From Planctomycetota bacterium (lineage in GTDB: Bacteria > Planctomycetota > UBA8742 > UBA2392), in the NCBI GenBank assembly GCA_020638635.1, contig JACKIE010000015.1, positions 1-64,000 on the forward strand: a stretch of 64,000 nucleotides of DNA, in the 5' to 3' direction. Positions 50,167 to 58,833 of the stretch are shown in pieces. Positions within the stretch are counted from its first letter, which is position 1; each line of letters starts with the position of its first letter. Position numbers and translations under genes: made by a program. The notes under the pieces were generated by a model that was not told the origin of the DNA, ran no database searches, and worked only from the letters and a program-made list of their open reading frames with translations.

Positions 50167-52428
50167 ATGGCGAACATGCCGGATCCTAGCCGCGGAAGGC
50201 AGCCATCGACGGGCCAGAATCGTCGCATGATGACGCCTCCGCCCCCGAGCAAGGCTCGTCCTTCGACTGGCTCGGTGCCCGCGACGCGCGGTGGACACGC
50301 CACGTCGGCGGGAGCAATTCCACCCGTGCGCACCCCACCACCGCCTGCCGGCGGCGGCGGGAGCGGTGGCGGCGGTGGCGCGCCCGCGCCGGCGGCCGGA
50401 CAACAAAGCGCGGGGGGACCGCCGCGCCCGATCGCACGCCCCAAGACCCAGGGCATGCCGATCAAGACCAAGATCGTGCTGGGCATGTCCGGCCTGACGG
50501 TTGGCGTGTCGTTGCTGATTTTCCTGATCGCGATGTTCATCGCCACCAGCAGCCTCGAGGACACCATCGAGCAGGCGGGCCAGGGCATGTTGCAGCAGGC
50601 TGAAGCGATTCATCGCCCCTACCGCGCCGGTTTGAACGAAAAGGGCCTCATCGCCTACTTCAGCCAACCCCAGAATCGGGATGCGAAGTTCGGCAGCTAC
50701 TGGAAGGAGATGTCCGGCAAGTGGTTCCATGCGCAGATCCCCGCATGCCGGGAGTTCGCTAACTGGGAGCAGTTCAAGGAAGACCGGATCTGGGCCAGGT
50801 GCGCGGCCGAGTACCTGGAAAACCGGCAGACCCATTCCTGGAGTGACGACGAAGGCAAGGGAGTGTTCGGAGACGGTTGGGAAGAGCTTCGAGACCTGAG
50901 CGGCAAGGCCGCGCTGCGCGAACCGCTGCTGCCTCGCCGCATCAACGACCAGGCCATCGAGCGATTCCGGCACCGGTTCCCGACGCTGTTCCGCCAGTAC
51001 AAGCTGGACCCCAGTTCCGACACTTTCGCGCGTCTGAAGATCAAGATCAACGAAGACACCGAAAAGAACCTGATCCACCACACGAATGGTCTGCGCAAGA
51101 AGATCTTCCGTGAGTTCCATACCGACTTCGTGAACGACCTGGACGAAATGACGAACAGCGAGACCAGCCAGGTCCGGTTCATCATTTTCCGCATTCCACC
51201 CAACGAGTTGCCCGGGTTCGATACCAGCGAGCTGAACGTCATCAGCCCGAGACCGACCGGCCCCAAGCTGGAGGTCGAAACCTCCGGCGACACCAAGACG
51301 GTGAACGACATCCTGATCGACCGCGGCGCCACCGTGAAGGGCATTCCGGCATACGGCTTCAGCAAGGACATCGGCTCGCAGGAGAGCATATCCATCTACC
51401 TCGATCGCCAGGAGATCCAGAGCCGCAAGAACAAGCTGCTGTGGTCCATCCTGGGCGTTAGCATCGTGGGCATCGGTCTCGCGATCCTGATGGCGTTCCT
51501 GATCGGCGGCAGCATCACGCGCCCGCTGCAGACCCTGATGAACGACATCCAGGTGATCAGCGGAGGCAACTTTGACCACCGTCCGGCCGCGCGCTCGCGC
51601 GACGAAATCGGCATCGTGGCTCGCTTGTTGGGCGACATGGCTGCAGGCCTGAAGAGCGCGCAGGAAGTGTGGCTCGAGAACCAGGGCCGTAAGCACGACC
51701 TGGACATCGCCAAGGAGATCCAGGAAAACCTGCTGCCCAAGCATGTGCCCCGCATTGCGGGTTACGACGTGAGCGCTTACTACTCGCCCAGCAAAGAGGT
51801 GGGCGGTGACTACTACGACTTCTTCCTGGTGGACAAAACCCACCTGGGCATGATCTGCGCAGACGTGTCCGGCAAGGGCATCCCGGGCAGCATGGTCATG
51901 ATGATGGCCAAGGCCCTGGTCAGCTACGAGGCACAGGACAACCTGTCGCCGCGCGATATCTTCTGCAAGGTGAACCGCACCTTGGCCAAGGACATCAAGC
52001 GCGGCATGTTCGTCACCGCCTTCTACATGCTGCTGGATATCCCGACCGCGCGGCTGACGGTCGCCAGCGCGGGCCACAACCCGCTGCTGCTGTACCGCGC
52101 GGCCACCAAGCAGTGCACGGAGGTCAATCCGGGCGGCATCGCGCTGGGTTTCGACAAGGATGGGCGACTGTTTGAACGAAACATGAAGGAAGAGGTCATC
52201 CAGCTCCAGCGAGGCGACCGTGCGGTGATTTACACCGACGGTGTCACGGAAGCCATGAGCCCGAGCAACGAGGAATTCGGCGAAGAACGCCTGCAGGCCA
52301 TCACCATCCAGGCTGCCGGCAAGTCATCAGCCGAGTACCTGACCACGCTGGTCAACGCCATCCAGGGACATGCGCAGACGGACGACCAGCACGACGACAT
52401 CACGATTGTCACATTGAAGGTTGGATAG
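50167..52428 (+). CDS. HAMP-domain SpoIIE/RsbU-type PP2C phosphatase
   Basis: 753 residues. Residues 20-95 are Pro/Gly/Thr-rich. Membrane helices near 101-127 and 423-445 enclose an extracytoplasmic sensor region. HAMP near 445-500, and a PP2C domain near 511-753 with VGGDYYDFF, ADVSGKGIPGSM, YTDGVTEAM and HDDITIVT. It probably responds to an outside signal and dephosphorylates a STAS protein. The two genes after it encode an RsbW-like kinase and a STAS antagonist, a complete partner-switching set. Confidence 0.9.
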   Translation: MANMPDPSRGRQPSTGQNRRMMTPPPPSKARPSTGSVPATRGGHATSAGAIPPVRTPPPPAGGGGSGGGGGAPAPAAGQQSAGGPPRPIARPKTQGMPIKTKIVLGMSGLTVGVSLLIFLIAMFIATSSLEDTIEQAGQGMLQQAEAIHRPYRAGLNEKGLIAYFSQPQNRDAKFGSYWKEMSGKWFHAQIPACREFANWEQFKEDRIWARCAAEYLENRQTHSWSDDEGKGVFGDGWEELRDLSGKAALREPLLPRRINDQAIERFRHRFPTLFRQYKLDPSSDTFARLKIKINEDTEKNLIHHTNGLRKKIFREFHTDFVNDLDEMTNSETSQVRFIIFRIPPNELPGFDTSELNVISPRPTGPKLEVETSGDTKTVNDILIDRGATVKGIPAYGFSKDIGSQESISIYLDRQEIQSRKNKLLWSILGVSIVGIGLAILMAFLIGGSITRPLQTLMNDIQVISGGNFDHRPAARSRDEIGIVARLLGDMAAGLKSAQEVWLENQGRKHDLDIAKEIQENLLPKHVPRIAGYDVSAYYSPSKEVGGDYYDFFLVDKTHLGMICADVSGKGIPGSMVMMMAKALVSYEAQDNLSPRDIFCKVNRTLAKDIKRGMFVTAFYMLLDIPTARLTVASAGHNPLLLYRAATKQCTEVNPGGIALGFDKDGRLFERNMKEEVIQLQRGDRAVIYTDGVTEAMSPSNEEFGEERLQAITIQAAGKSSAEYLTTLVNAIQGHAQTDDQHDDITIVTLKVG

Positions 52429-52444
52429 CACCTGGGGATTGCCG

Positions 52445-52894
52445 GTGTCGAATTCAAACGTGTCAGACAGACTCGAGGTGGACGCGGAGACCCGTAACCT
52501 GGCGGTGGTGCGGGAATTCCTGCATTCGGCCATCAAGCGTTCATCGCTGCCGACGGGCGACGCGAACAAGGTCGTGCTCGCGGTGGACGAGGCTGTGGCC
52601 AACACCATCCAGCACGGATACGAAGGGCGCGACAAGGGTAAGGTCGAGGTGCTGATCGACGCGGACGACAAGTCGTTCCGCGTGCGCATCCGCGACAACG
52701 GCATCAGCTACGACACCGCCAGCGGCTCGGCCGAGAAAGCCGAGCTTGACCTCCAGGCCCACATCGCCAGCGGCAACAAGCGCGGCCTGGGCCTGTTCAT
52801 CATGCGCAAGGTGATGGACGAGGTGCGCTACACCTCTCGCGAGGGAGAAGTCAACGAGCTTACGCTTGTGAAGTACATCAAGGTCGCGTCGTAG
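52445..52894 (+). CDS. RsbW-like anti-sigma regulatory kinase
   Basis: 149 residues from GTG 52445 (GGGGA six nt upstream), 16 bp after the phosphatase stop. The GHKL ATPase motifs are AVDEAVANTIQHGY (N-box region), RIRDNGISYD (G1) and NKRGLGLFIMRKVMD (G2). RsbW-type kinases bind a sigma factor and phosphorylate the STAS antagonist. Its stop TAG lies in a degenerate GTAGGGG element, as also seen at 44.24 kb. Confidence 0.88.
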   Translation: MSNSNVSDRLEVDAETRNLAVVREFLHSAIKRSSLPTGDANKVVLAVDEAVANTIQHGYEGRDKGKVEVLIDADDKSFRVRIRDNGISYDTASGSAEKAELDLQAHIASGNKRGLGLFIMRKVMDEVRYTSREGEVNELTLVKYIKVAS

Positions 52895-52915
52895 GGGAAC
52901 GCTTGCGTCGTCCGC
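52891..52915 (+). repeat. Degenerate GTAGGGG element at a stop codon
   Basis: GTAGGGGAACGCTTGCGTCG resembles one arm of the 44.24-kb inverted repeat (one base shorter, two changes). TAG at 52892-52894 is the RsbW-like stop codon. The second arm is missing. Confidence 0.65.
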
Positions 52916-52940
52916 AAAGAAGGATAGAAGGCAGAGCCAC

Positions 52941-53291
52941 ATGAAGGAATTCGAGATCAACCTGGAGCAGCTGTCACCCGATGTGACACTCATTCACATC
53001 GCGGGTTGGCTCGACGCTCACACCTTCGAGTACATGGAGCAAACCATCAACAACCTGTTCGACGAAGGCAAAGTGCGCCTCGCCGTTGACCTGAGTGACG
53101 TCGAGTACATCAGCAGTGCGGGCGCCGGCGTCTTCATCGGCACCCTTTCCGCCAGCCACGAACGCGGCGGCGACATTGTGCTGATGAACCCCACCGAGCC
53201 CGTGCAGGAAGTGTTCGACATGCTCGGCCTCAGCCAGGTTTTCAAGTTCGCCAGCAGCCCGCAGGAAGCGCTGAAACAGCTGAAGAAGTGA
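52941..53291 (+). CDS. STAS-domain anti-anti-sigma factor (RsbV-like)
   Basis: 116 residues. The phosphorylation loop VDLSDVEYISSAGAGVFIG has the Ser pair typical of anti-anti-sigma factors. It would bind the RsbW-like kinase when dephosphorylated by the PP2C protein upstream. The set order (phosphatase, kinase, antagonist) is typical of Rsb-like modules. No sigma factor is adjacent. Confidence 0.9.
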   Translation: MKEFEINLEQLSPDVTLIHIAGWLDAHTFEYMEQTINNLFDEGKVRLAVDLSDVEYISSAGAGVFIGTLSASHERGGDIVLMNPTEPVQEVFDMLGLSQVFKFASSPQEALKQLKK

Positions 53292-53327
53292 CCGCGCTTG
53301 TACCGCGGGCTGTAAAGGCTTAGAAAC

Positions 53328-53357
53328 CCGCCGACGTTGATCGTCGGCGGTTGCTTT
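53328..53357 (+). terminator. Terminator-like hairpin before hisS
   Basis: CCGCCGACG (53328-53336) pairs with CGTCGGCGG (53342-53350) over a 5-nt loop, then TTGCTTT. It separates the partner-switching genes from hisS. Confidence 0.65.
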
Positions 53358-53366
53358 GGAACTCAG

Positions 53367-55004
53367 ATGGCGCGCATCCAACCGAAAATCCTGAAGGGCT
53401 TCCGCGACTACCTGCCCGAGGTAATGGTCCCGCGCACCCGTCTGCTGCACCGCATCGCGGAGGTGTTCGAGCGCCACGGCTTCGAGCCCCTGGACACACC
53501 CAGTATCGAGTACGCCGAGATCCTGCTCGGCAAGGCCGGCCCCGAGGCCGAGAAGCTGTTTTATCGCTTTCTTGACCAGGGCGGCCGCGACGTCGCCCTG
53601 CGCTACGAGCTGACCATTTCGCTGGCCCGCGTGATCGGCCAGTACAAGTCGGACCTGCCGCGCCCCTTCAAGCGCTACCAGATGGGCCCCGTGTGGCGCG
53701 CCGAAAGCCCCGCCAAAGGCCGCTTCCGCGAGTTCTGGCAGTGCGACGTGGACATCGTCGGTACCGACAGCCTGCTGGCCGACGCGGAATGCATCGCCAT
53801 CGACCATGCCGTGATGCGCGCCCTGGGCGTGCCCAACTACGTGATCCGCTTCAACAACCGCAAGGTCTTCCGCGGCCTGCAGGCGCGCATCGGCGTTGCC
53901 GACGGCGCCGTGATGGACGGCGTGATGCGCGTGATCGACAAGTTCGACAAGGTCGGCGAAGCGGGCGTGCGCAAGGAACTGCAGGGGCTGGTCGGCCAGG
54001 GGGGCTTCACGGAGCCCGGCTTCAACGCCGTGCTCGAGTTCCTGAAAGTCACCGAGGGCGCGGCCAGCAACGCCGAGCGCATCCAGCGCGTTGCCGACTT
54101 CCTGGGCGACGCCGAGATGGGCGTGCGCGGCTGCGCCGAGCTGCGCGAAGTGCTGGAGGCCGCGCTGGCCATGGGCGTCAGCGAAGACGCCCTGCTGGTT
54201 GACCCCACAATTGTGCGCGGCCTTGAGTACTACACCGGCACGGTGTTCGAGACGTTCCTGAAAGACGCGCCCCAGTTCGGCAGCGTCATGAGCGGCGGCC
54301 GTTATGACGGATTAATCGGCCTTTTCAGCGGCGAGGAAGTGCCGGCCGTGGGCATCAGCGTGGGCATTGACCGGCTGATCGCGGCGCTGGAGGAATTGCA
54401 GCTGCTGCCCAAGGCCAAGGCCTCGGCGGCCGTGCTGGTGACGATTTTCAGCCCGGAGACGAAGGGCTATTCCATGCGCGCCGCCCGCGAGCTGCGCCGC
54501 GCGGGCATCAATGCCGAGCTGTACCTCGACCCGCAGGCCAAGCTGGCCAAGCAGCTGAAGTACGCCTCGCGCAAGGGCATCCCGCTGGTGGTGATCGCCG
54601 GGCCCGAAGAGGAGAAGGCCGGCGTCGCCAGCCTGCGCAGCATGGAAAGCGGCGAGCAGATGCAGGTCAGCATCGAAGCCCTGCCCCAGTCCGTGCAGGA
54701 CAACTACGTGGACCCGGAACCAAGCGCGGCCACCGGCCGCAGCTGGGACTGGGAGTACGCCGAGGACATGATCGACCGCGTGCCGCCCGTGGGCGGTGTC
54801 TACCTGCTGCGTAACAGCAAGCACGAAGTGCTGAAGTGCGGCTGGGCGCCCTATGGCAAGCTGGCGGAAACCATCCGCAACGCGGCCACGGCCGAGCAGA
54901 AGCCGGAAGTCCGCACCTTCGACTGGTACGAAATCAGAGACGACAAGCTGTCACAAGCGCTCGCCGAGTTCATGAACCAGAAGCTCTCGCCCAAGTTCGG
55001 TTAG
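53367..55004 (+). CDS. hisS: Histidyl-tRNA synthetase with extra C-terminal GIY-YIG-like domain
   Basis: 545 residues from ATG 53367 (GRRs upstream are inside the hairpin). The class II core has FRDYLPEVM, RYELTISLARVIGQY, FREFWQCDVDIVG and IVRGLEYYTGTVFE, all HisRS signatures. An anticodon-binding domain covers about 360-450. Typical bacterial HisRS is 420-430 residues. Here about 100 more follow. The end (VGGVYLLRNSKHEVLKCGWA, then PYGKLAETIRN) resembles a GIY-YIG fold (G-V-Y ... C-G-W-A and an Arg in I-R), but the catalytic Glu is not obvious. Confidence 0.92.
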   Translation: MARIQPKILKGFRDYLPEVMVPRTRLLHRIAEVFERHGFEPLDTPSIEYAEILLGKAGPEAEKLFYRFLDQGGRDVALRYELTISLARVIGQYKSDLPRPFKRYQMGPVWRAESPAKGRFREFWQCDVDIVGTDSLLADAECIAIDHAVMRALGVPNYVIRFNNRKVFRGLQARIGVADGAVMDGVMRVIDKFDKVGEAGVRKELQGLVGQGGFTEPGFNAVLEFLKVTEGAASNAERIQRVADFLGDAEMGVRGCAELREVLEAALAMGVSEDALLVDPTIVRGLEYYTGTVFETFLKDAPQFGSVMSGGRYDGLIGLFSGEEVPAVGISVGIDRLIAALEELQLLPKAKASAAVLVTIFSPETKGYSMRAARELRRAGINAELYLDPQAKLAKQLKYASRKGIPLVVIAGPEEEKAGVASLRSMESGEQMQVSIEALPQSVQDNYVDPEPSAATGRSWDWEYAEDMIDRVPPVGGVYLLRNSKHEVLKCGWAPYGKLAETIRNAATAEQKPEVRTFDWYEIRDDKLSQALAEFMNQKLSPKFG

Positions 55005-55143
55005 CGTTCCCGTGCCGCTGATGTGTCAGAACAGACCTGCTGTTCCAATATCACGCCCCAAACTGCCAATGATTCCGTGAGGGGCATACAAGTATCGTTG
55101 AGTCTGGAGATGGGTCGCCTCACCCCAGTGAGTGAGTTGGAAG

Positions 55144-55419
55144 ATGGAAGACCATGAGTTTACTGATACCGAGATTGATCGAGCCATTGAGGCTATAGAT
55201 CGCATGCTGAAGGAGGTGGCGGCTTCACGAGTTCGTCCAAATATTGAAGACTGGTTCTGCCCTCTCTGCGGTGCAGGAGTTGTACTTGACGTTACCCCCG
55301 ACGGAACGGCGGCCCTTCTTGGCTGCGCGGAGAAGCTTCATGTTGAGAAGGGTATTGCGCTACCGACGGCTTACACGTGGCATAAAGAATTCATCGATCC
55401 TTCCGGTTGGTTAAGCTGA
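55144..55419 (+). CDS. Small cysteine-containing protein of unknown function
   Basis: 91 residues from ATG 55144 (GGAAG upstream). A helical N-terminus (TDTEIDRAIEAIDRMLKEVA) is followed by a CPLCGAGV pair that may bind zinc, then a Gly-containing beta part with another Cys. The region is AT-richer than hisS or rimO, and palindromic repeats flank it downstream. No family recognised. Confidence 0.55.
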   Translation: MEDHEFTDTEIDRAIEAIDRMLKEVAASRVRPNIEDWFCPLCGAGVVLDVTPDGTAALLGCAEKLHVEKGIALPTAYTWHKEFIDPSGWLS

Positions 55420-55556
55420 ATCGGGCTTGCCCGGAAACGACTGTACCAAGTTGCGGGTGGAGTAAGCGGTCGTGATCGAGGCGTGCCGATGGTTCCCGGC
55501 GGTTCTCTCAGGCCTGAAGGGCCGGTTCGGTCAGCCGGGGCCGAAGGCCCGGGGGA

Positions 55557-55640
55557 ACAGATGACGAATTGATCGCCGGCCTGAAAGGCCGGTTCATGCG
55601 GCCGTACCACGAACGGTCCCTTTAGGGCCGCGACGGCATC
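55557..55640. repeat. Direct repeat with hairpins, left copy (ATTGATCGCCGG type)
   Basis: About 83% identical to 56179-56262 by eye. Its core hairpin CCGGCCT with GAA loop and AGGCCGG (55576-55592) is perfect. Two more GAA-loop stems lie just upstream near 55511-55545. The copies bracket the lipoprotein gene at 55660. Confidence 0.7.
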
Positions 55641-55659
55641 GGGCCCGCGATCTACCAGC

Positions 55660-56019
55660 TTATCGAACGACCCTCTTGTACACCTCACCTCGAAAGACTA
55701 GTTCACGCGTACGCTCATTCGGGAAGTCGATCAAATACACGTTCGAGCCGGATTCATCAGTAAGTCGCCACTGAGTTGGTGCGATCCGTTGAACCATACC
55801 CTTTCCCACCATAGTGTAATGGCCGCTTGACTTGTCGTAGCGCCGATGCTCCCACGAACCACTTTCCTGAGTGGAAAGTGTAATGGTCAACGACACCGTA
55901 TCTTCCGTGTCGTGGCTCCAGAGTCCTTGAATGCCCTTTGGACTCCCGTATGACGGACAACCCGACAGGAGGATGACGAACATCAAAAGCGTAAGCTTCC
56001 CTACGTCATGCCCCTTCAT
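55660..56019 (-). CDS. Small lipoprotein of unknown function
   Basis: 119 residues. Hydrophobic segment (LTLLMFVILLSGC) with lipobox L-S-G-C at residue 21. The rest is beta-rich (SLTITLSTQESGSWEHRRYD, then MVQRIAPTQWRLTDESG). It is AT-richer than its neighbours and lies between two repeat copies, so it may have been brought in with them. Function unknown. Confidence 0.65.
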   Translation of the reverse strand: MKGHDVGKLTLLMFVILLSGCPSYGSPKGIQGLWSHDTEDTVSLTITLSTQESGSWEHRRYDKSSGHYTMVGKGMVQRIAPTQWRLTDESGSNVYLIDFPNERTRELVFRGEVYKRVVR

Positions 56020-56178
56020 TTTCGATTCTCCTACTTGGGGGGAAGCGCTTCAGATGCAGAACTCACTTCCTCTTCGAAGTCGAAGGCGGTGTCGCCTTAT
56101 CTGTACGCCCTCGTAACTCGCCCTTCCTCGTCGTCGTTGCCAGCCACCAGCTGTTACAGCTCATGCAGCATTGTAGAT

Positions 56179-56262
56179 ACAAATGAGGGATTGATCGCCG
56201 GTCTGCAAGGCCGTTTCATACGGCGGCACCATGAACGGCCCTTTCAGGGCCGCGACGGCATT
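56179..56262. repeat. Direct repeat with hairpins, right copy
   Basis: Matches 55557-55640. It contains CGGCCCT with loop TTC and AGGGCCG (56236-56252), a perfect 7-bp stem. More short-loop palindromes follow. Confidence 0.7.
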
Positions 56263-56273
56263 GGCCACGCAAT

Positions 56274-56317
56274 CCCAGGGCTTCGCCCTGGGCTGTCAGA
56301 AGCGGCCCTACGGGCCG
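56274..56317. repeat. Two further short-loop palindromes
   Basis: CCCAGGGC with TTC loop (56274-56292, 8-bp stem) and CGGCCC with TAC loop (56303-56317, 6-bp stem). Both are perfect. No T-run follows. Confidence 0.75.
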
Positions 56318-56397
56318 AAACGCACGTGGATTAAGGCGCTTGTTCGCACTGCATTTGCAGCACATGCAGCGTTATGTCCAAGCATGTGCATCCATGG

Positions 56398-56445
56398 TTG
56401 CTTTCGCAGTTCTTCGCGGTCCTTCGCGGCGCTTAGCGGTTCAAA
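56398..56445. repeat. Degenerate CTTCGCGG word run
   Basis: A run of near-repeated words (GTTCTTCGCGG, TCCTTCGCGG, CGCTTAGCGG) overlaps the end of the next gene's region. It resembles the word-based arms at 26.7, 34.4 and 41.5 kb but has no matching arm. No gene is visible between 56020 and 56440. Confidence 0.45.
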
Positions 56446-57046
56446 CCCACTTGGCCATCTTCTGCGCGGTTTCGGATTCGTCCTGCGGACGGGTGTACTC
56501 GGCGAAACTGTCCCAGACGATGAAGAGCAGTTCCTCTTCGCCGCCGGGCTCGCCCATGGCTTGTTTGCTGAACTGGCTTAGCCGCCGGACTTCGAAGGCG
56601 AGGCAGCGGTAGTCGGGCTCGCTTTCACCTGGCAGGGGCTGGTGGCGGCGGTGACCCTCGGGGGGCTTGCTGGCGCTGATTACCAACTGGTGTTCGCTCA
56701 ACAGTTCCAGCGCGCGTTTGACGTCTGTTGCGTCGCGCAACGGCGCCACCTGGCGCAGCAGCACCACGGCGCCCTCTTCACCGGCGCGGGCGCGTTCAGC
56801 CAGCATGGCGATGAAATCGAACGGGGCCAGCTCGCGCAGCTCGTGCTCGGCCACCAGCTCCAGCACCTTCTCATCGCCCTGAGGCGTGAGGATGCAGACC
56901 TGCTCCGGCGGCGTCAGCTGCTTTGCGATCGCAATCTGGTGGGCCAGCAGGTTTACGCCCCCCACCGCCAGCTCTCCCGCAGGCTGCAGCTTGCCCCCCA
57001 CCATGCGCACCTGGCGGGTTACCTCGATGCCGACCCAGATGTTCAT
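56441..57046 (-). CDS. Cytidylyltransferase-like (NeuA/KdsB-type fold) protein
   Basis: 201 residues. PFDFIAMLAERARAGEEGAV is followed by VVLLRQVAPLRDATDVKRAL, which matches the acylneuraminate/KDO cytidylyltransferase pattern (hydrophobic strand, then P-L-R-x-x-x-D-I-x-x-A). LVISASKPPEGHR matches the S-x-x-x-P-H-x-x region. The N-terminal CTP-binding R-x-G-S-K motif is not clear, so activity is unproven. It is divergent from rimO, with 104 bp between starts. It may modify a surface sugar. Confidence 0.6.
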   Translation of the reverse strand: MNIWVGIEVTRQVRMVGGKLQPAGELAVGGVNLLAHQIAIAKQLTPPEQVCILTPQGDEKVLELVAEHELRELAPFDFIAMLAERARAGEEGAVVLLRQVAPLRDATDVKRALELLSEHQLVISASKPPEGHRRHQPLPGESEPDYRCLAFEVRRLSQFSKQAMGEPGGEEELLFIVWDSFAEYTRPQDESETAQKMAKWV

Positions 57047-57150
57047 GGGGTCAACTTAGTCTAACCCGCCGCATTGGCCAGTCCCCTTGCTCCCCCGTCG
57101 CTGGCGCTCCGGGCTCCTGTTCTCCGAAATCGTTGCTACCATTGCGCCCC

Positions 57151-58503
57151 ATGAAGACTGCGCTTGGCAGCGTTGCGTTCATTTCGCTGGGCTGCCCCAA
57201 AAACCTGATCGACTCCGAAACCATGCTCGGCGGCATCGCGGCCGAGGGGTTTGTGGTCACGCCCGACTACGCCGGCGCGGACGTGGTCGTCGTCAACACC
57301 TGCGGCTTCCTCGGCGCCTCGCGCCAGGAGTCGCTCGACCACATCAACCGGGTGCTGGCGCTGAAGGACAAGGGCGAGGTCAAGCGCGTGGTGGTGGCGG
57401 GCTGCATGGTGGGCAACTACCGCGACCTGCTTGAGCGCGAGGCCCCCGGCGTGGACGCCCTGGTCAGCGTCAACGACCGCACACGCCTGACCGACGTGCT
57501 GCGCGAGCTCAGCAATAGTGGCGAACTTGTCCGCAGCATCGCCATCAGCGACCCCGACGCGCGCGGCAGCGTGTATGACGACACGGCGCGCCTGCGCATC
57601 ACCCCGCGCCATTACGCCTACCTTCGCATCTCCGAGGGCTGCGACCACACCTGCAGCTTCTGCACCATCCCCGGCATCCGCGGCCGTTTCCGCAGCAAGT
57701 CGCGCGAGCAGATCCTGGCCGAGGCCCGTGAGCTGGCGGCCGACGGCGCGCGCGAGCTGATCATCGTGGCCCAGGACAGCACCTACTACGGGCTGGACAC
57801 CGAGAAGCGCAAGTCACTGCACGAAGTGCTGGCCGAGCTGGCGAAGGTCGAGGGCGTGGACTGGATCCGCCTGATGTACGCCTACCCCACCCAGGTGACG
57901 GACGAGCTGATCGACCTGCTGGCGCGCGAGCCCAAGCTGCTGGGCTACATCGACATGCCCCTGCAGCACATCAACACCGAGGTGCTGCGCCGCATGAAAC
58001 GCGGCAGCACACGCGACACCACGCTGCGGCTGCTGGAGAAAATGCGTTCGCGCATCCCCAACCTGGCCCTGCGCAGCACTTTCATTGTGGGCTTCCCCGG
58101 TGAGACCGACGAGCAGTTCGAAGAGCTGCTGGATTTCATCCGCGAGGGGCACATCGACCGCGCAGGGGCGTTCCCGTATTCGGATGAAGACCGGGCCGAG
58201 TCGTACCAGCTGGATGGCAAGTTGCCGGAAGAGGTGATCGCCGAGCGCCACCGCCGCTTCATGGAGCTGAACCGGGAAGTGCTGTTCGCCGCCAACGACA
58301 AGCTCGTGGGCACGACCGTTCCGATTATCGTTGAAGGCCGCAGCCAGGACCCCAAGTACCCCAGCCTGGCGCGCAGCCGGGCCGACGCGCCGGAGATCGA
58401 CTGCACGGCCTTGGTGAAAGGCGAACACGCGCCGGGAACCCTGTTGAATGCGCGGGTTGTGCGCTCACTGGGTTATGATCTGCTGTGCGAGCCGGTGCGC
58501 TAA
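57151..58503 (+). CDS. rimO: Ribosomal protein S12 methylthiotransferase
   Basis: 450 residues from ATG 57151. The longer open frame upstream is Arg/Pro-rich and unlikely to be coding. The MTTase N-terminal domain has FISLGCPKNLIDSE and VVNTCGF. The radical SAM motif is EGCDHTCSFCTIP (CxxxCxxC) near residue 157. A TRAM domain covers the last about 60 residues (VGTTVPIIVEGRS). It methylthiolates Asp of protein S12. It stands alone with a long gap downstream. Confidence 0.95.
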   Translation: MKTALGSVAFISLGCPKNLIDSETMLGGIAAEGFVVTPDYAGADVVVVNTCGFLGASRQESLDHINRVLALKDKGEVKRVVVAGCMVGNYRDLLEREAPGVDALVSVNDRTRLTDVLRELSNSGELVRSIAISDPDARGSVYDDTARLRITPRHYAYLRISEGCDHTCSFCTIPGIRGRFRSKSREQILAEARELAADGARELIIVAQDSTYYGLDTEKRKSLHEVLAELAKVEGVDWIRLMYAYPTQVTDELIDLLAREPKLLGYIDMPLQHINTEVLRRMKRGSTRDTTLRLLEKMRSRIPNLALRSTFIVGFPGETDEQFEELLDFIREGHIDRAGAFPYSDEDRAESYQLDGKLPEEVIAERHRRFMELNREVLFAANDKLVGTTVPIIVEGRSQDPKYPSLARSRADAPEIDCTALVKGEHAPGTLLNARVVRSLGYDLLCEPVR

Positions 58504-58799
58504 ACTAGTAGGTACTAATATAATCACGCTTTGCGGCCCCGCTTGCTGCTGCCGGTTGGCGCGGGTCGGTGACCTGTCCGTGATGAATCCCGGCCGCCCG
58601 ACACGCCCGGCCGAGGCGAGTCGCCCTGCAAACCCGCACAATCAAGGCTTCCGGGGACATGTGCCTGGTTCCGTCAGTCGTGGCCTCGAATTCCCGCGAA
58701 ATTCTGGATGCGCCGCCAGTTGCTCGGTCGTTTTAAACCCGGCGAAAGAGGATTATCGGCCGTCGCTCGCGAATGCGCTCTACAAAGCCATTTCGGGCG
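58504..58799 (+). other. Intergenic gap with no gene recognised
   Basis: GC-rich sequence with no convincing coding frame or SD. Short open frames here are Arg/Pro/Cys-rich. An AT-rich patch directly follows the rimO stop. Confidence 0.5.
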
Positions 58800-58827
58800 T
58801 TGACAGCAGCGCTGGATAGGCTATACT
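58800..58827 (+). promoter_or_regulatory. Strong sigma70-type promoter of the bshA leader
   Basis: TTGACA (58800-58805) and TATACT (58822-58827) with 16-bp spacing. The expected start near 58834 begins a structured leader. Confidence 0.85.
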
Positions 58828-58833
58828 AACTTG

